The notes beneath the pieces are model-generated. The model was not told the DNA's origin, made no database searches, and worked only from the letters and a program-made list of their open reading frames with translations. Of a stretch of 64,000 nt of DNA, positions 23,601-36,726 are shown one piece after another (position 1 is the stretch's first letter; the number at the start of each line of letters is the position of its first letter). Source of the DNA: Saccharina japonica (Eukaryota; Sar; Phaeophyceae; Laminariales; Laminariaceae). Made by a program: the position numbers and the translations under genes. The stretch spans positions 29,742 to 93,741 of the forward strand of contig MEHQ01002815.1 of NCBI GenBank assembly GCA_008828725.1, given 5' to 3'.

Positions 23601-26600
23601 GGCTTCTGAGCCGATTGAACTGAAAACGGGGAGAGAGCAAACGCCGAGCGACGAAATGCGTTTCCAAAGCCACCATGATACCTTTAGTTGCGTCGGCCCG
23701 TCAAGGAGAAAAAATGGCGTCGGAAACTGATTTCAGGGGCATAGTTCTCTTGCGTGTAGTACGGTATAGATGGTCAATGGAAATATAGTTCCGACGCCAT
23801 CATTTGCATAGTTGAGTGTGCCCATGCGTCTATGGAAACACCTTCCCAAACCCACTATTTTACCGGTAGTTGCTATGGAAATACCTTTCCAAACCCACCG
23901 TTATACCGGTAGTTGCGTGCGTGCGCCCAGCCCAGGAGAAAGAAGGGGTCCAAACCCCATCTTAGGGGCGTGTTATCTCGAGTGTAGTACGGTACGGTTT
24001 ATGGGGATATATTCCCAAAGCCGTTAGTATATAGTTGAGTGTGTCCGCCTACAGTACGAGGAGGAAAAAAGTTGACCCCATCTTAGGGGCAGTGTTATCT
24101 CGAGTGTAGTACGGTACGGTTTATGGGGATATATTCCCAAAGCCGTTAGTATATAGTTGAGTGTGTCCGCCTACAGTACGAGGAGGAAAAAAGTTGCGTC
24201 GGAAACTTATCTAGTCAGGGGCAGTACACTCTAGCGTGTAGCACGGTACCGTATGTAAATAGCCTGGAAGAGGCAAAGAGAGATAAACCACTCGGTTTGC
24301 TGCTGTATACCTCTCTCTGCACAAGTGTAAACACAGGTTGGGTGCCTTTATGAATGCCCCAACGGTTCTTACACTCCGGACTGAGTGATATGTACAAGGT
24401 AAGTCTATGAGTCAATACCCGCATAGCGGGTTGTTTGTAAGCTACGAGTATATATTTGAGGAGGTCCTCTGTTCAGCGAGGTGCTCGGTTCAAGAGGGAT
24501 TCCGAGCATATTGTAAACATAAAGCAAACTGATACGTACCTGGTAGGTCGTAACAGCACAAAATTCGCCAGTACCGGTATTTGGAAGTCAACGCCGGAGG
24601 AAATGGGCTACTTCCTGTACGAGTATTGTATACTTTTCAGGGTTTGGTACTTTGATACTTGCGAGTATTGGGCTGTACTCAGTATATTTCGGGGTTCGAT
24701 ACCTTGAGTACTGGGCGGTACGCAGTATTGTCTAGGTTTGAAAATGCGAGTGCTGGGCTATACTCGGTATTTTAAAGCTTTTAAACTGCGAGTACTGGGG
24801 ACCTAAGCACATACTGGCATGGCACCAATACAATGGCATTCGTATACCCAGTATACTGTCAGTGATGTATAGTTTCGACCGTTGTACAGCTGTATCGCTT
24901 GTTCATGCAACTCCGGTGTGCGTATGTAATGGTTGCTCTGTCCCAGCGTGTACTGCGTATGTTGTACTTGAGGGTTTTGATATTGCGAGCACCGGGCTAT
25001 ACTCAGTATTTTCAAGGTTTAATCCTGCGGGTACTGGGGAATACTCGACAGTTTGGACGCCGTGGTACTACTGTGAGTACTGCGAACCGCAGAGTATACT
25101 GGTACTGCCCCAGTATACTGGCAGTATGCCCAGTACCAGTATACCACAGATGCTCCGAGTACCTTGGAGTAAAGTAACGAGTATTGGAGATAAAATACTT
25201 CAGGTACTTCGAGTACTCGGAGTATTTCGGCGTTCGATACTCCGGATACTGCTCGTACTCGGGAGTATTTCGGGGTCCGATACTGCGGGTAATCCTTGTA
25301 CTCCGAGTATTTGGGGCTTCAGTACTGCTCATACTCCAAGTACTCCGAGTATTCAGGCCACCAGTACTCTAATACTCTCAAGTACTCGGAGTACGAAATG
25401 TACTCGATACGAGTATACTCGGAGTGTGAAGTACGTTAGGAGCATCTTTGCATCAAAAGACTCGGCCGCCCTTCCTCCCAGGTTCTGGGAGCATGTGACT
25501 GGCGCTTGTAGCATTTCAAAATTCACAGATGCTCCCAATACCTGCGAGTATAATTAGAGTATTTTAGAGAAAAAAATACTTCAGGTACTTTGTGTACTCG
25601 CAGTATTTCGGTGTTCAATACTCTCGATACTCGGAGTACTCCGAGTAATTTTGATTTTGTACTCCGAGTACTGCTTGACTCGAGTATAAGGACTGCTCAT
25701 GACTCCCAGTACTCGGAGTATTTGGGCCTTCAGTACTGCTCATACTCCAAGTACTCCGAGTATTTAGGCCACCAGTGCTTCAATACTCTCAGCACTCGGA
25801 GTACGATAAATACTCGATACTTGGAGTATACTCGGAGCATCTGTGCAGTATAGTGCTATTAAAAGGCCGAATCGTAACAAGGTAGCGTAGAAGCTGCTCA
25901 CTTCTAGCAGTAGAGGAGTATACAAACTACGAGCGTACCACCTTAAACCATTTTGAGAGTTCGCTTCGTGCTGATCAATTAAGACGGGAAGGAATACACT
26001 CATAGACCGTGGACCCAGGGTGGTAACTCCGGGCTCGAGAATACATTGTTTCGAGGGTAGGTTAACGAAAAAATGTTCCTGGCGGAGGCCGACAGTCAAT
26101 TTGCTGCGGCCGACCCTTCATTTTGGTCGGCGTGGGATCAGGGTGCTTGATGGGCCCAGCCGGCGGCTAACTACTAGGTATATACCCAGGGTCAGTTCGG
26201 AGGACTCAGGCCCGGGTGGGAACGGATCAGGGTGCCAAGCGCAAGCAGGGTGCACATATAACTACGTAGGACTTGCGTAGGAATATGTTTTCGTGCGTGT
26301 GCTGACCAAATAAAAAATCCAAAACATCAGCTGTTGGCCATCGCAGATTTTTGTTAACTGAATAAGCGGAAAGCTCTGCTGGTTGTTGCCGTCTAATATG
26401 CGGAATCGTGTTATAGACCCCGCTTCCGTACGACAAGACAAACAACTGCACGATGTAATCGGGTCTTCACACGGGTAGAGGTCTACGAGAACAAAGCAGG
26501 AAACGACGTAGGTACTGGTAGTTTCGGCGCGGTGGGTCAAATGGAAACTCGCATTCTCGTGTACAAGAAGTACGCACGAGACCATTGGGGGTTATGCAGT

Positions 26601-28798
26601 TGCTGGCTGGCATCGCCATCCGTTGAATAGGTTGAAGCTACCATGGTGTCCGCTATTATACACATGAAATACAACAGCAGTGCATCAAAACACGGCACTC
26701 CCTCGTACGCTCGCCCAAAGCCCGTCACCACCAGAGTCTATGTCGTGCATTGTATCAATCACACCACCAGTACGTATAAGGATGTGCTCGAGAGTGAAGC
26801 CTCAACCTTACTGCGCGCCTTCGTTGGATAAGAGCTCGGGGTCGATCAGTAAAAAAAAAGGTGAGGCATGGAGTGTACTCCAAAAAACACCAGAACATTT
26901 GAGACGTGCCGAACGACCATACAACGCAGCACCCGCGCGACACACGGCCGGTTGTTGGAAAGTACGCTACGCAACAGGTATACCTGGTGCACACGTACTC
27001 GTACGAGTGACACCAAGTTTTCGTGCTAATAATAGCAGTATATAAAATAGTATATGGCGTTCGTATACCAGGTTTATAAGAGAGCAACTATTTACAGGCA
27101 AGTCAATGCACTGCACTGCTTACTCCTTCGTGCTTACTTTTACACACGAAATGTTTCGGTGCAAACTGCTTTGTTCCACAGGTACCATGCATCGTATGTG
27201 TATGTACTCGGGGGACACTGGCTAAAACATTACAACCAATACCAGGTATTGGTTCTACTGCTGCTGTGCACCACGATACATATTAATACACCCCGTTGTG
27301 TGCGTACTCGTACACGGGTACGTAGTAGACTAGACTACGAATATAAGGTCAAGGTTTGAATCCTGCTCTGATGTACGTAAAAAACTACTGACCATAATAC
27401 ACCAGTAGCATGTCAGGTCAATAGGCCGGCCATCGCGCCAGAAAGTCAATCCAGAGACAACGGGTGCGAAGCCAGATACCAGCTCCGCGAAGAATACTGG
27501 GAGATAAATGGTGTGCTTCGCCCATACTGGTGCTCTTACCCGTACCAGAGGTACCAGGCACTGCTTCACCCCAGACATGTTGGTCAACAGCAGAGGAACC
27601 GTACTCAAGGGGAGTCGGAATGTATGTACCTGTGGTACCCTGGTATGCGGCTTCGGCCTTGATATACTTTTTCTCATCATACTGCTCGTAGTGTACTTCT
27701 ACCGCTGTACCAGGTACTGTACATATCAAGGCGCCTGCATTACCAAGGCTTGAGACTACAAAGTGGTGTCAGAGCTTTCCTGAGCTACAACCAGTATGTA
27801 CGTACACACGTACACAATATAAGTATACACAACATGCACTCCGTCACACAGATGACCTCCGCACTCCTCACCTCCTCAGAGAAGTTCAAGGGGTCGAATC
27901 CGACGTCGCCCGCGAGCTCGCCAGTCAGCATGGCGGGCCGCGGGGTGAACGGGAGCGCGATGGACGCTTCCGGGTCCGCCGCCATCGACAGCTGTGCGCA
28001 GGCAACACGCACAAAACAGAGCAAAGGCATGGCACGTGCGTGCCACCGGCCGGCTCTGTTAGAGAGAACTTCCACATGCGCATCTTAGTTCCCGCGTGGA
28101 CGTGGGTCGGTAGTCGGTACGTTGGTAGGTACACATGTAGACTACATGTTGACCGGCGGCCCGCAATTCCTTCACGTTCTATCAAACCTGACTAAAAAAA
28201 GCGAAGGCCTCGAAAGTACGTACCTGGTGGATAAAGCCACAGAGCCTAAAATATTGACACGGGGCGGTAGTGTGCATGCAACCTCTACAACTCGTACAAG
28301 AAAGCAACAGCTAGAATACACCATGACATCCCCGGCCACCTCAAGCTGCTCCACACTAGCCACTTCCCGTCCTCGAGACTGCCTTGCTGCATCCGAGGTC
28401 TGGCCTAGGCGAGCGCGTCACATCCTCTCAGCGCCGCTGGATGATGCACGATGGAGGCCTAACAACGCTCCTAGAACCAACGAAACATTTTGTTCAACAT
28501 CTTGCTCGCCATCAACCGCACACAGCAGCGTCCGGCACTCCTATACCAAGCTCAGCGCACCCTACCCACGTTGACCTAGTCGTGTGCACTACTCTACTCG
28601 TGGCACAGCAGTAGCGAACATGCTCTCACAGCAGTACCCCCGGAGTTCATGTTATTGCCTCAAAAAAGCAATTTCGAGTCAGGAAAGACATACCTGCCGT
28701 GCAGACTGAGTTGAGACGCGGCTGACGACGGCGTGGGGGGTAACGAAGGCATTTGCGCCGACGGCACCAAGGGCGAGAGCAGCGACGGCAGACTTCAT
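20638..28798 (-). CDS. Light-harvesting chlorophyll-binding protein (FCP/LHC family), complete
   Basis: A plastid thylakoid antenna protein that binds chlorophyll and carotenoid. Minus-strand exons are 28694-28798, 27872-27991 and 20638-21063 (stop TGA), all phase 0 with GT-AG borders, giving 216 residues, normal for the family. Residues 1-17 form a hydrophobic signal ending GANA before F18, the A|F plastid-import junction of secondary red plastids. Exon 2 holds GDVGFDPL (64-71). Helix 1 (~84-103) has [11 protein letters not shown] with the E85/R90 pair, helix 2 is ~126-143, and helix 3 (~174-197) has [11 protein letters not shown] with E178/R183. A second GDIGFDPL precedes helix 3. Intron 2 (21064-27871) is 6.8 kb and repeat-filled; intron 1 is 702 bp. 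The exact subfamily (Lhcf, Lhcr or other) cannot be fixed by eye. Confidence 0.93.
21807..24250. repeat. Diverged tandem/dispersed repeat family in LHC intron 2
   Basis: At least six copies share TATGGAAA.., TTCCAAAGCCACCA, a GTTG..TGTGCCC block, GGAGAAAAA and TCTCG.GTGTAGTACGG in order (near 21807, 22457, 23150, 23640, 23780, 23820-24250). Two adjacent ~121-bp units at 23954-24193 are almost identical, so the family is still amplifying locally. Related ends such as AACGCGCTCTRCGGGTGTT recur at 22240 and 22893. No coding capacity seen. Confidence 0.7.
24640..25860. repeat. AGTACT/CGAGTACTCG-rich imperfect palindrome cluster
   Basis: More than a kilobase of imperfect palindromes built from TACTCCGAGTA and CGAGTACTCGGAGTA, spaced 20-40 bp. 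Two ~270-bp direct repeats are visible (about 25195-25440 and 25570-25850), sharing GCTCATACTCCAAGTACTCC. An open frame of 231 codons crosses it, but it is a by-product of the repeat. It lies in the middle of LHC intron 2. Confidence 0.7.
25861..27871 (-). other. 5' part of LHC intron 2, no gene seen
   Basis: About 2 kb between the palindrome cluster and LHC exon 2. Short TACCAGGTA-type motifs recur (27070-27720), but no domain, RNA gene or clear transposon end was found. A tRNA-like GGTTTGAATCC at ~27352 lacks a matching acceptor stem. Confidence 0.4.
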
Positions 28799-31526
28799 AG
28801 TTTTAAGAGTTTGTCGGAATGGAGCTCAAAGATAGAAGTCGAGTTGGCTCGGTCCAGGCTCCTAGCGATGATTCACACGATGGAGCAGGGATAGATGAAG
28901 TAGATCTTGGGCAAACTATCACTAGGAAACCCCGGGGAACTTCGTAAAAACTCCCCAACTGAAACCGTAAAATGAATTGTTTATTTTTGGGCAATATACT
29001 CGTACGACGTACGAGTACACCCCGCCCCCCCCTTACGACGTACCTCTGGTACGGCGAACCATCCACGTCCTAGCATGCAAACATCGACCTCTAATGAATA
29101 CAGTGCAGGACACATAGCTCAGCCTCGCTCTCGTACTTATTCATGTGAGTAGCGTAGCCACAACGCGTACCCAGCTTGTTTCGCTTCACGTTTTCGTGCT
29201 GGTAAAAAAAGTAGATAAAACGATAAAACGGTCCGTTGCCCTGGATTGATTGCCCAAATTACGTCGCACCTTATAAAAAACTCGGCCTCTTCGAAACGCA
29301 CCCCGACTACGATACGACGTACCTCGAAGGTTTTTACGCAGTGGTCGCGCGTGAACACATTGGGGCGTCCGAAATCTTCCGCGTGTATCCTTACTATTAA
29401 GTAGTTCTGGGTGCTACTTCTGAGAGGGAAACCTATACACGCCAGTTCCAGCTTTCTGCCCTCTGCTTCCGATCCTTCTGCCTTTTCTTTCACTCGACGA
29501 CAACGTCCCACATGACATCGCCTGCGGCGATCCCCCCTCGTATCTTCCTTCTTAGCGTTTTCACGATCGCTGACCACTACATATTTGTATTACTGATACT
29601 GCTACGAGTACAGTATAAATACTACAACAGCAGTACTACGGCAGTATTGCGGCTGTTGTCCTCCTCGATACCGCTATACCGTAACGATGTCGGCTTTTTG
29701 CCGCCTTTTTTTACCCCCCCGTTTTTGTCGTCTCTGGTTCTGTGGTTCCCCCAGAAACCGCCCTTATTGCCGCGCGACCGTCAAGAAATGTGCGTACCCG
29801 TCCACCCGTCCACATGCCCACATATCCACATATATAGGATGTTGTGTGACCCCCCCCCTCCCTTGCTACTCTCCAGTATAGATAAATGGCGCGTTGATCC
29901 GGTACTTCAGTCGAGTTTTAGCTTCTAAGTTCTTGCAAAAGTGCCGCAAGACCCCACTGCTGCCGCGGCTTCGCCAACACTAACAACAACAACAACGGTG
30001 TACCTCCCGTCGCGCTGGACGACAAAACGTATAGTATGTACCAGGTAGTCGTCGTCGTCGTCCTGTCGCCGTCAGCCCGTCGCTTTTTTGTGCGATGTGC
30101 CCGTCGCGTGACACAGCGCCGTACCCCAATTACTACACATACTTTCACTAACCCCCGTACCCGGGGCTTGATGCCGCTTCAGGGGTGTGATGCATCAAGG
30201 ACCGGAGGAACTAAGCACACAAGGACAGATTGCATCATGCATGAGAGTTTTGTTTACTAACGGTTGTCTCGACTTTCGCACGAAACATAGTGACACAGTA
30301 GTAGTAATATTTGTTATAAAAATACAGGCAGTACTGTACTGTAGTGTGGAACTTGGTCAAAAAATGATATCATAACCGTACCATTTAGTTGACCACCAAG
30401 CACAATCAACAGAAATACATCCTGTTTAACGTAATAATTTGAACCCTGGCCCAAAATTATTATTGTCCGCATGCTCTGCTGAACCCTGACGGGCGTTCCA
30501 ACGTTAGCGGATGTTCGTTATCGCCCATGTCCGAGTCGTCCTTCGAGTAGTCGCCACCGCTCGTTGTCGTTGGAAACAGCTGCATGAGACCCCTGTGTGT
30601 GCCGCTGCCAGTACCCCCTGTGCTTCTCTCTCTCTCTCACCATGCCCCCTCGGCGTTCAAACTCCTGGGATGTTTCTCGTATACTGGAGAGATGGGCGCC
30701 ACGTCACCCCTGCACTCCTCGAGGTATCCGCGTCGTCGTCCGTGAAGGTGTGCGGTCCGGCCCGCCCACGCCTGTGTTCACTCACGCTTACTTTACAAGG
30801 TTGATGAGGTTGTCGTCGGTGACAATCGCTGTCATCACAAACAATAGCTCAGCTGTTCGAACAACTGCATGCCTGGTAAGTAGTACTCGTAGGTTTTCAG
30901 GGGCGCGAGCGAGGTTCCTTCACGGCCGCTCAGAGAGACCAAGCCTCCGATCATTTCACACATCTGCGCCGTGCCGACTTGTTCGACAAAACAAACTACT
31001 CGACGCAAGTTGCTCGACGTACAATTTTTCGGTGGACGAAACCCATCTGTTAGGCGCCCGTACTCGTAGTTCCAGCGGTGGGCGTCCTCATGCAGATCGT
31101 GATGTGGAAGTCCGGATTCACCGTACGAAGCCCAACGGGGTAGACGTGGTTGAAGGAATCCCTCATGGAGGCGTTTTTGTCCCTAAACACGAAACTGGCA
31201 CTGTGTGTGTCCTCATGCGTTTCGTTCGAAAGACATCTGGCCGAGGCAAGCAACCAATTAAAAAAAAAACACGTGTGTGTGAGTATGGTCAAGCATCAGA
31301 GACAAAATATGGATTTTGAAACAACAACAATTCGATGCGAGTCGACGAGGGAAGGAAATGCTGAAGTCTTCTCGCGATAAAAATGCAAGGCAAGAACCGT
31401 AGTGGGGGAGGAGGGAGAGGAGCCTACTTTGTGACCCCGGATCTGAGTTACGACCAGGGAGGAGAGAGAAAGGAAGGGCGAAGATAATAAATGGGATGGA
31501 CAAAAAAAGAAAAAAAGAAAAAAAAA

Positions 31527-31611
31527 GTAAGTAGTAGCGGTAGAGGTAGTAGTAGTAGTAGTAGTAGTAGTAGCAGTAGTAGTAGTAGTAATAGTAGTAG
31601 TAGTAGTAACG
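31527..31611. repeat. (TAG)n trinucleotide microsatellite
   Basis: About 25 GTA/TAG triplets with a few interruptions. Reverse-strand translation gives poly-Tyr/Thr frames, which are artefacts. Confidence 0.9.
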
Positions 31612-31790
31612 GGTGGTCCCTGGATCCCTACTGCTCGCGACCCAACACAGGTTAGTCGAGTCCCTGGCCGGGTCACTCCTATTAATAGTTTGTGCGCAGT
31701 AGCCGCGAGCTCGCGGCCTAACACTGGTTAGTGAAATCCCCGGCCGGACCACGTCTAGTTTTCGCGCAGTAGTCGCGGGTGTATGTGTCC
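31612..31790. repeat. Two ~87-bp tandem units
   Basis: Two diverged units share, on the minus strand, GCGGCTACTGCGC / CGCGACTACTGCGC, CCCGGCC(A/G)GGGA, ACTAACC and TGTT(A/G)GG. They follow the TAG microsatellite. No function recognised. Confidence 0.5.
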
Positions 31791-32935
31791 TTGAAGGGGA
31801 CGAGAACAACGCGTGGGGAGAGGCTCGTGTACATCTCGTTGGGGGCTGAACCACGCATCGGTGATGACGTCGTGATTTTTATTTTTTGCGCGAGTCCCAC
31901 GCGCGGCAGGTGGACGCCCCAGCCAGCTTCAATTTCACATCCATTCGAGCCGGTGCGCGGGCAACGCGCCACGAGATTATCCAGAGGCTGGAACGCCGAC
32001 ATAATTATGTTATGGTATTGCTGGACGCCGACAAAATTCTCCGTTGCCCGATGCATTCCGGCACCGCCCTACCTTCGCCGTGGGTGGGTGGGTGGGTGGG
32101 TGGGTGGGTGAGTGTATATTTACAACAAAAACGTGCGGTTACAATGCGATAGGGTACCCGGTACTGACGCCAAGGTATTAAAAGCAAAAGTGAGCTCGAG
32201 CGATGTCCATGTTCTACGTTCCTGGCCACAGTCGCCTTGCGCCTTGCAAGGTAGCAAGAACAGGCGAGGGATTGGGCTATGAAGCTCCGCAACTGCGATC
32301 CAATGTGTTGTCCGGATTTTGGGTGGAGTTCGAGAACTCCCGTCTGAACTATCTATGGATAACTTGCTTACAAACTGAGCGGGGGGGGAGAGGGGGGCTG
32401 ATAGTACTGCTTGTAGATGGTGATATGGTATTCTAATTTAATTTGGCATCTGACAATATGCAACTTTTTTTGTCAATCATATTAACAATATCTACATACT
32501 GAAGGGAGCCAATTTTCCGATGACTTCAGACGTACAAGATGTTACCAACCGGACCTGAGTACTTGACGAAAATGTTCGTTCATGGAGGCATGTTTGTCCC
32601 TCGGGGGGGGGGGGGTGGGGTACTCATGTCGTGCACGGCCGTAGTCGTATGACCATAGACCCTGGGGGGGGTTCATAAGGGTGAGCCAGTGTTGGGACCT
32701 CAAGGGGAAACAAAAGGAAGCTTGGCGCTCGACTACAAAGGGGGGGGTTGAAGCTGCTAGGTATCGACGTTTGCCGAGGGGCGAAGAGTCTGTGACTTCG
32801 CTATATTCGTGGGGTCGTGGGGTGTTGTTATTGAAATGGCTTCAAAATCGCAACAGCAATAAAAAAAGGTTCGAGAGGCATGCTTGGTAGGAATGTTAGG
32901 CTGGAAAGAGGGAGATAGATAGACTGACAACTGAC

Positions 32936-33255
<320 letters not shown>

Positions 33256-36200
33256 ACGGCAAGAAAGGCAAGATCGAAATACCCCTCTAGGGAGAGATCC
33301 GAGTAGGCAGTGGGGAATACCATTGTCATCACACGGCAGTAGTAGCAAAAGAGTTATACCCGGCGGGAGGAGTATTGGAGGGCGTCGGGGGGGGGGGTGG
33401 AGAGGATGCCATCTATACTCCTCGTACCGTAATATCATTTGAGAAACGCCCCGGTCTATGAGAACGCCCGCCCCCCTAAAAAAAACACCGCCGGGGATGC
33501 ACAAAAACGTTAAGAACGCCCCGGGGAAATCTTCTTCTTTCTTTTTTCGTTTAAGCCCCCATACCTCTGAGTTAACCCCGGGGTGTTGTTTTTCTGGCCG
33601 AATAGTTTTGGCCGCCCCACGGGGCGTTCACCAAACCTAAGGCATCAATTTCGGCAACGTCGTTGTTGTTGCTGTTGTTGCCGCCCCGTTGGCTCGGTAA
33701 TGATGCGAGTGTGACGACGAACCCGGGCGTGGGGTATATATACTCTCGGTTCGCCCCGGCCCGTTTTTTTGGCGTCGGAGAGGGGGTGTGTCGGAGGGAA
33801 AGGGAGTGTCATCCTACTCCGGCGGCAAACGGCGCGCAAGCTTTTCCCCAAAATCGCCCTTCTTCTGCTCCTTGAATGTTTTCTGGCACGTACTGCTGTA
33901 GGTGTTGTTTAGGCCCGACATCGTTGGTTCCAGCGCGAGAGGTTCGTGGTAAATAGCGTGTGTTTGTTGTGTGTTCGTCCTGTGGGTGATGTGCCCCGTA
34001 CAGAAGTTTCGCGCCGGGATGTGTGTGTGTGTGTGTGTGTGTTTTTTTTGTGGAAAAATTAGTGTTACCCCCCCCCTACGAGTACCGCTGAGAACGCCCC
34101 GCCGGAGTGTGTTGATTCCCATCAAAAGTGTTTTTGCGCCTCCAGGGGCGCTCTCAAAGGGTATTATACGGCATACCTGGTAAATAGAGTCGCAGCAGCA
34201 ACCACAGCAGCAGCAGTATAGTAGTAGTAGTAGTAGAACTGCTGGCTGCTGGCTTACTCTACTACTACAACTATTAATAACTGCTGCTGCTCTAGTTTTG
34301 CCTGTACGGTACACGGGGTACACACACACATTTATTATTCACTCGTATCTATTAATAGCATTGTTGCACCACCGACGTCGCCGTATATACGCAAGATGAA
34401 CACACACTAAATTTCCTGCGAATATATCCTCTAACCCTGTCCGACCTGTCTGTGGTTTTCTGACGAAAGGAGAGGGCGTAAAATGTAAATACCGAACGAT
34501 CGACGATGCGTCGTCTGCAGTCTGCAGAGTGGGAGAGAGGGAGAAGAGAGATCTCGACCAGATCTTTCCGAAAAGCCGCCATTATTTTTTGCCCGCCGCC
34601 CGCCCCGACACACTCCACCTTTCTTTTTGCTCCACACCACCAATGAATGGGAGAAAATCTTCTCGGAAAATTATCCGAATGTAGGATGATAGGATGATGC
34701 GTTTTAGTGGGTGAGGTGTCATGCAACCAAAACAAACACATACCTCTGGTACACTCACTGCGAGTGTTAACACTGGCTGGCTGCGCGGTATCACGGAGGA
34801 AGCGAAAAATATTAAACAAAAAAACAGCACCCCCTTGCTTGCTCGGATAAATTTCAAAATTTCTAACCGATGCTGGCGAGGGAGGGGGGGGTGTGGGTGA
34901 ACACGGAGATCAAGTTTTCTAAAATTGTTACAAGTGAGTACAAAAACGTCAGCTGTGAGGTCGAGACCGATTGATTGAGTGGTTGATACTCAAACCTTTG
35001 CAAGCTGTGGGCACCAGCTATGCCCCTGTTGTTGTAGCTGGAGTGGGGCGCAAGGCACCCGATGAGGCCCGCGAGGCAAAAAGTGGCGCACAAAATGGCC
35101 AAGTTTTTAGTTGTAAAAAATCAAGTTTTTCGATTCTTTTGAGATTTTTCAGATTTTTGAGCGAATAAAATTAATCGAGTTTTATACATCTTGCGAGGCA
35201 TACGGCACTCAAATACGAACTCGAGCTGGAGGAGAACGTCGGGTGTTTGCTGAATACGAGAGCACTCCTGTGCAGGTTTCGGCCCGCTGGCTATGGCGGA
35301 TGTAGGTGAGTGGTTCGTCCTGTCTCCCATCATCCTCGCGTCGGCTTCTGAAGACAAGAATTTGCGTACGAATTCCGTGTCGCAGTCACACTCTAATTTT
35401 TTTGAGAGCTTTGTAGCGAGCTATATACGATGATACAAGCACGATTCACGATTTTTACACCCCCTTCTTGTACCGTTCGCCCGGCGCCCTGCCTTCCGGC
35501 TGTCGCTCCTCGTCCCCAGCTGCACTGGCTAAGAGGATGGAGGACATAAAAATCATCCTTCCGAGGTTTGACCAATGCATCAGGTGAGCCCTTTTCTACC
35601 CGATGATGCCTGTGAGCAGCCGAGAATATTGCGGATCGAATTTTCAACTTCCAAGCCGAAAAACCCGATTATATGGTCTCTGGTATCTCTTCTCACTTCT
35701 CAGCCCTTCTTACGCGTGTACAGAGTATAGATGAGAGGCCTACGCTCAGGGCTCTCAGCCCTCAGCGCTCGGTGTTATCGCCACGGCCGTTAGATCCCAG
35801 CCGGGTTCGGCTGCGCTTCTTGGCTCGGCTGCGATTCTAGCAGAGTGGTGTCCGCAAAGCGTACGCGTGTGAAACTATACAGACGAAAATCCGCCAAGTT
35901 CTGCCTTGCTGTTTGAAAAATGTACTGTTTTTGTACCATGTCGTCTACGAGTACGTCCCTGTTGTCGTACGTTATGTGGAGTTGAGAAGATGCACTTCTA
36001 TTAATAGACTGGTATGATACCCGCTGGTACTGCAGCAGTATTTACTCGTGGTGTGATATCCCTTATCTACCCTTCCGAGTACGATCCCTGGCGGTCCAAC
36101 CGCTGGCCTGTTATCTTCTTTCGAAGTGACAGCTTTGGTTCATAAGAGCGTTTGACCTTGCTGTGCTCTCTGTCCTCTTACAGTAGTCCCGTGCTCGCGG

Positions 36201-36726
36201 CTGTCGTGGCATGATGCTCGTGGGTGGGGGGGCTCTGCTGTCCCTTCGGTATATATATGGTACCGTCCGTGCTGTACCTTGTATACGAGTAAACACCTAC
36301 CTGGTACATCACAATCTGAACCTGTTCATACCTGGTATCTCGTTATACGTATACCTCTGGTACTCGTCCTCGTACAGGTGCAGTATAGATATGTTTTTTA
36401 CGTACCTGTTTTTTATGAACCTGCTCTATGTACGGTAGTCTACGCACGTTTTATGTTTCTATGTATTACTCAAGCAGTATGTACCTCTCTCTAAAGCTCT
36501 GGACTAGACTACGACTCGAACCTGGTGTAATATTACGTCGTACACGTGTGGATATCATCCCAGGTATATATAATACTATTAATAGTATAGGGTGCGGATA
36601 CGGTGCAGCATATCTCGCCCTTCGAAGTCGCCGCGCATGACACACTCACGTATGATACGTACATATAAATATTAATATGATATCATACATACCAAAATCC
36701 CATGCATTCCACGACTATTCTCTTAC

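Noticed and set aside
24862-25557. 231-codon frame in LHC intron 2
   Set aside because: Ser/Thr/Tyr-rich translation of the AGTACT palindrome repeats.
27340-27380. tRNA-like T arm (GGTTTGAATCC)
   Set aside because: No matching acceptor or anticodon stems upstream.
29137-29577. 146-codon minus-strand frame upstream of the LHC gene
   Set aside because: No motif or homologue recognised; it covers the expected LHC promoter region.
30597-31319. 240-codon plus-strand frame
   Set aside because: No recognisable family, Arg/Thr-rich composition like shifted non-coding frames, no conserved splice context.
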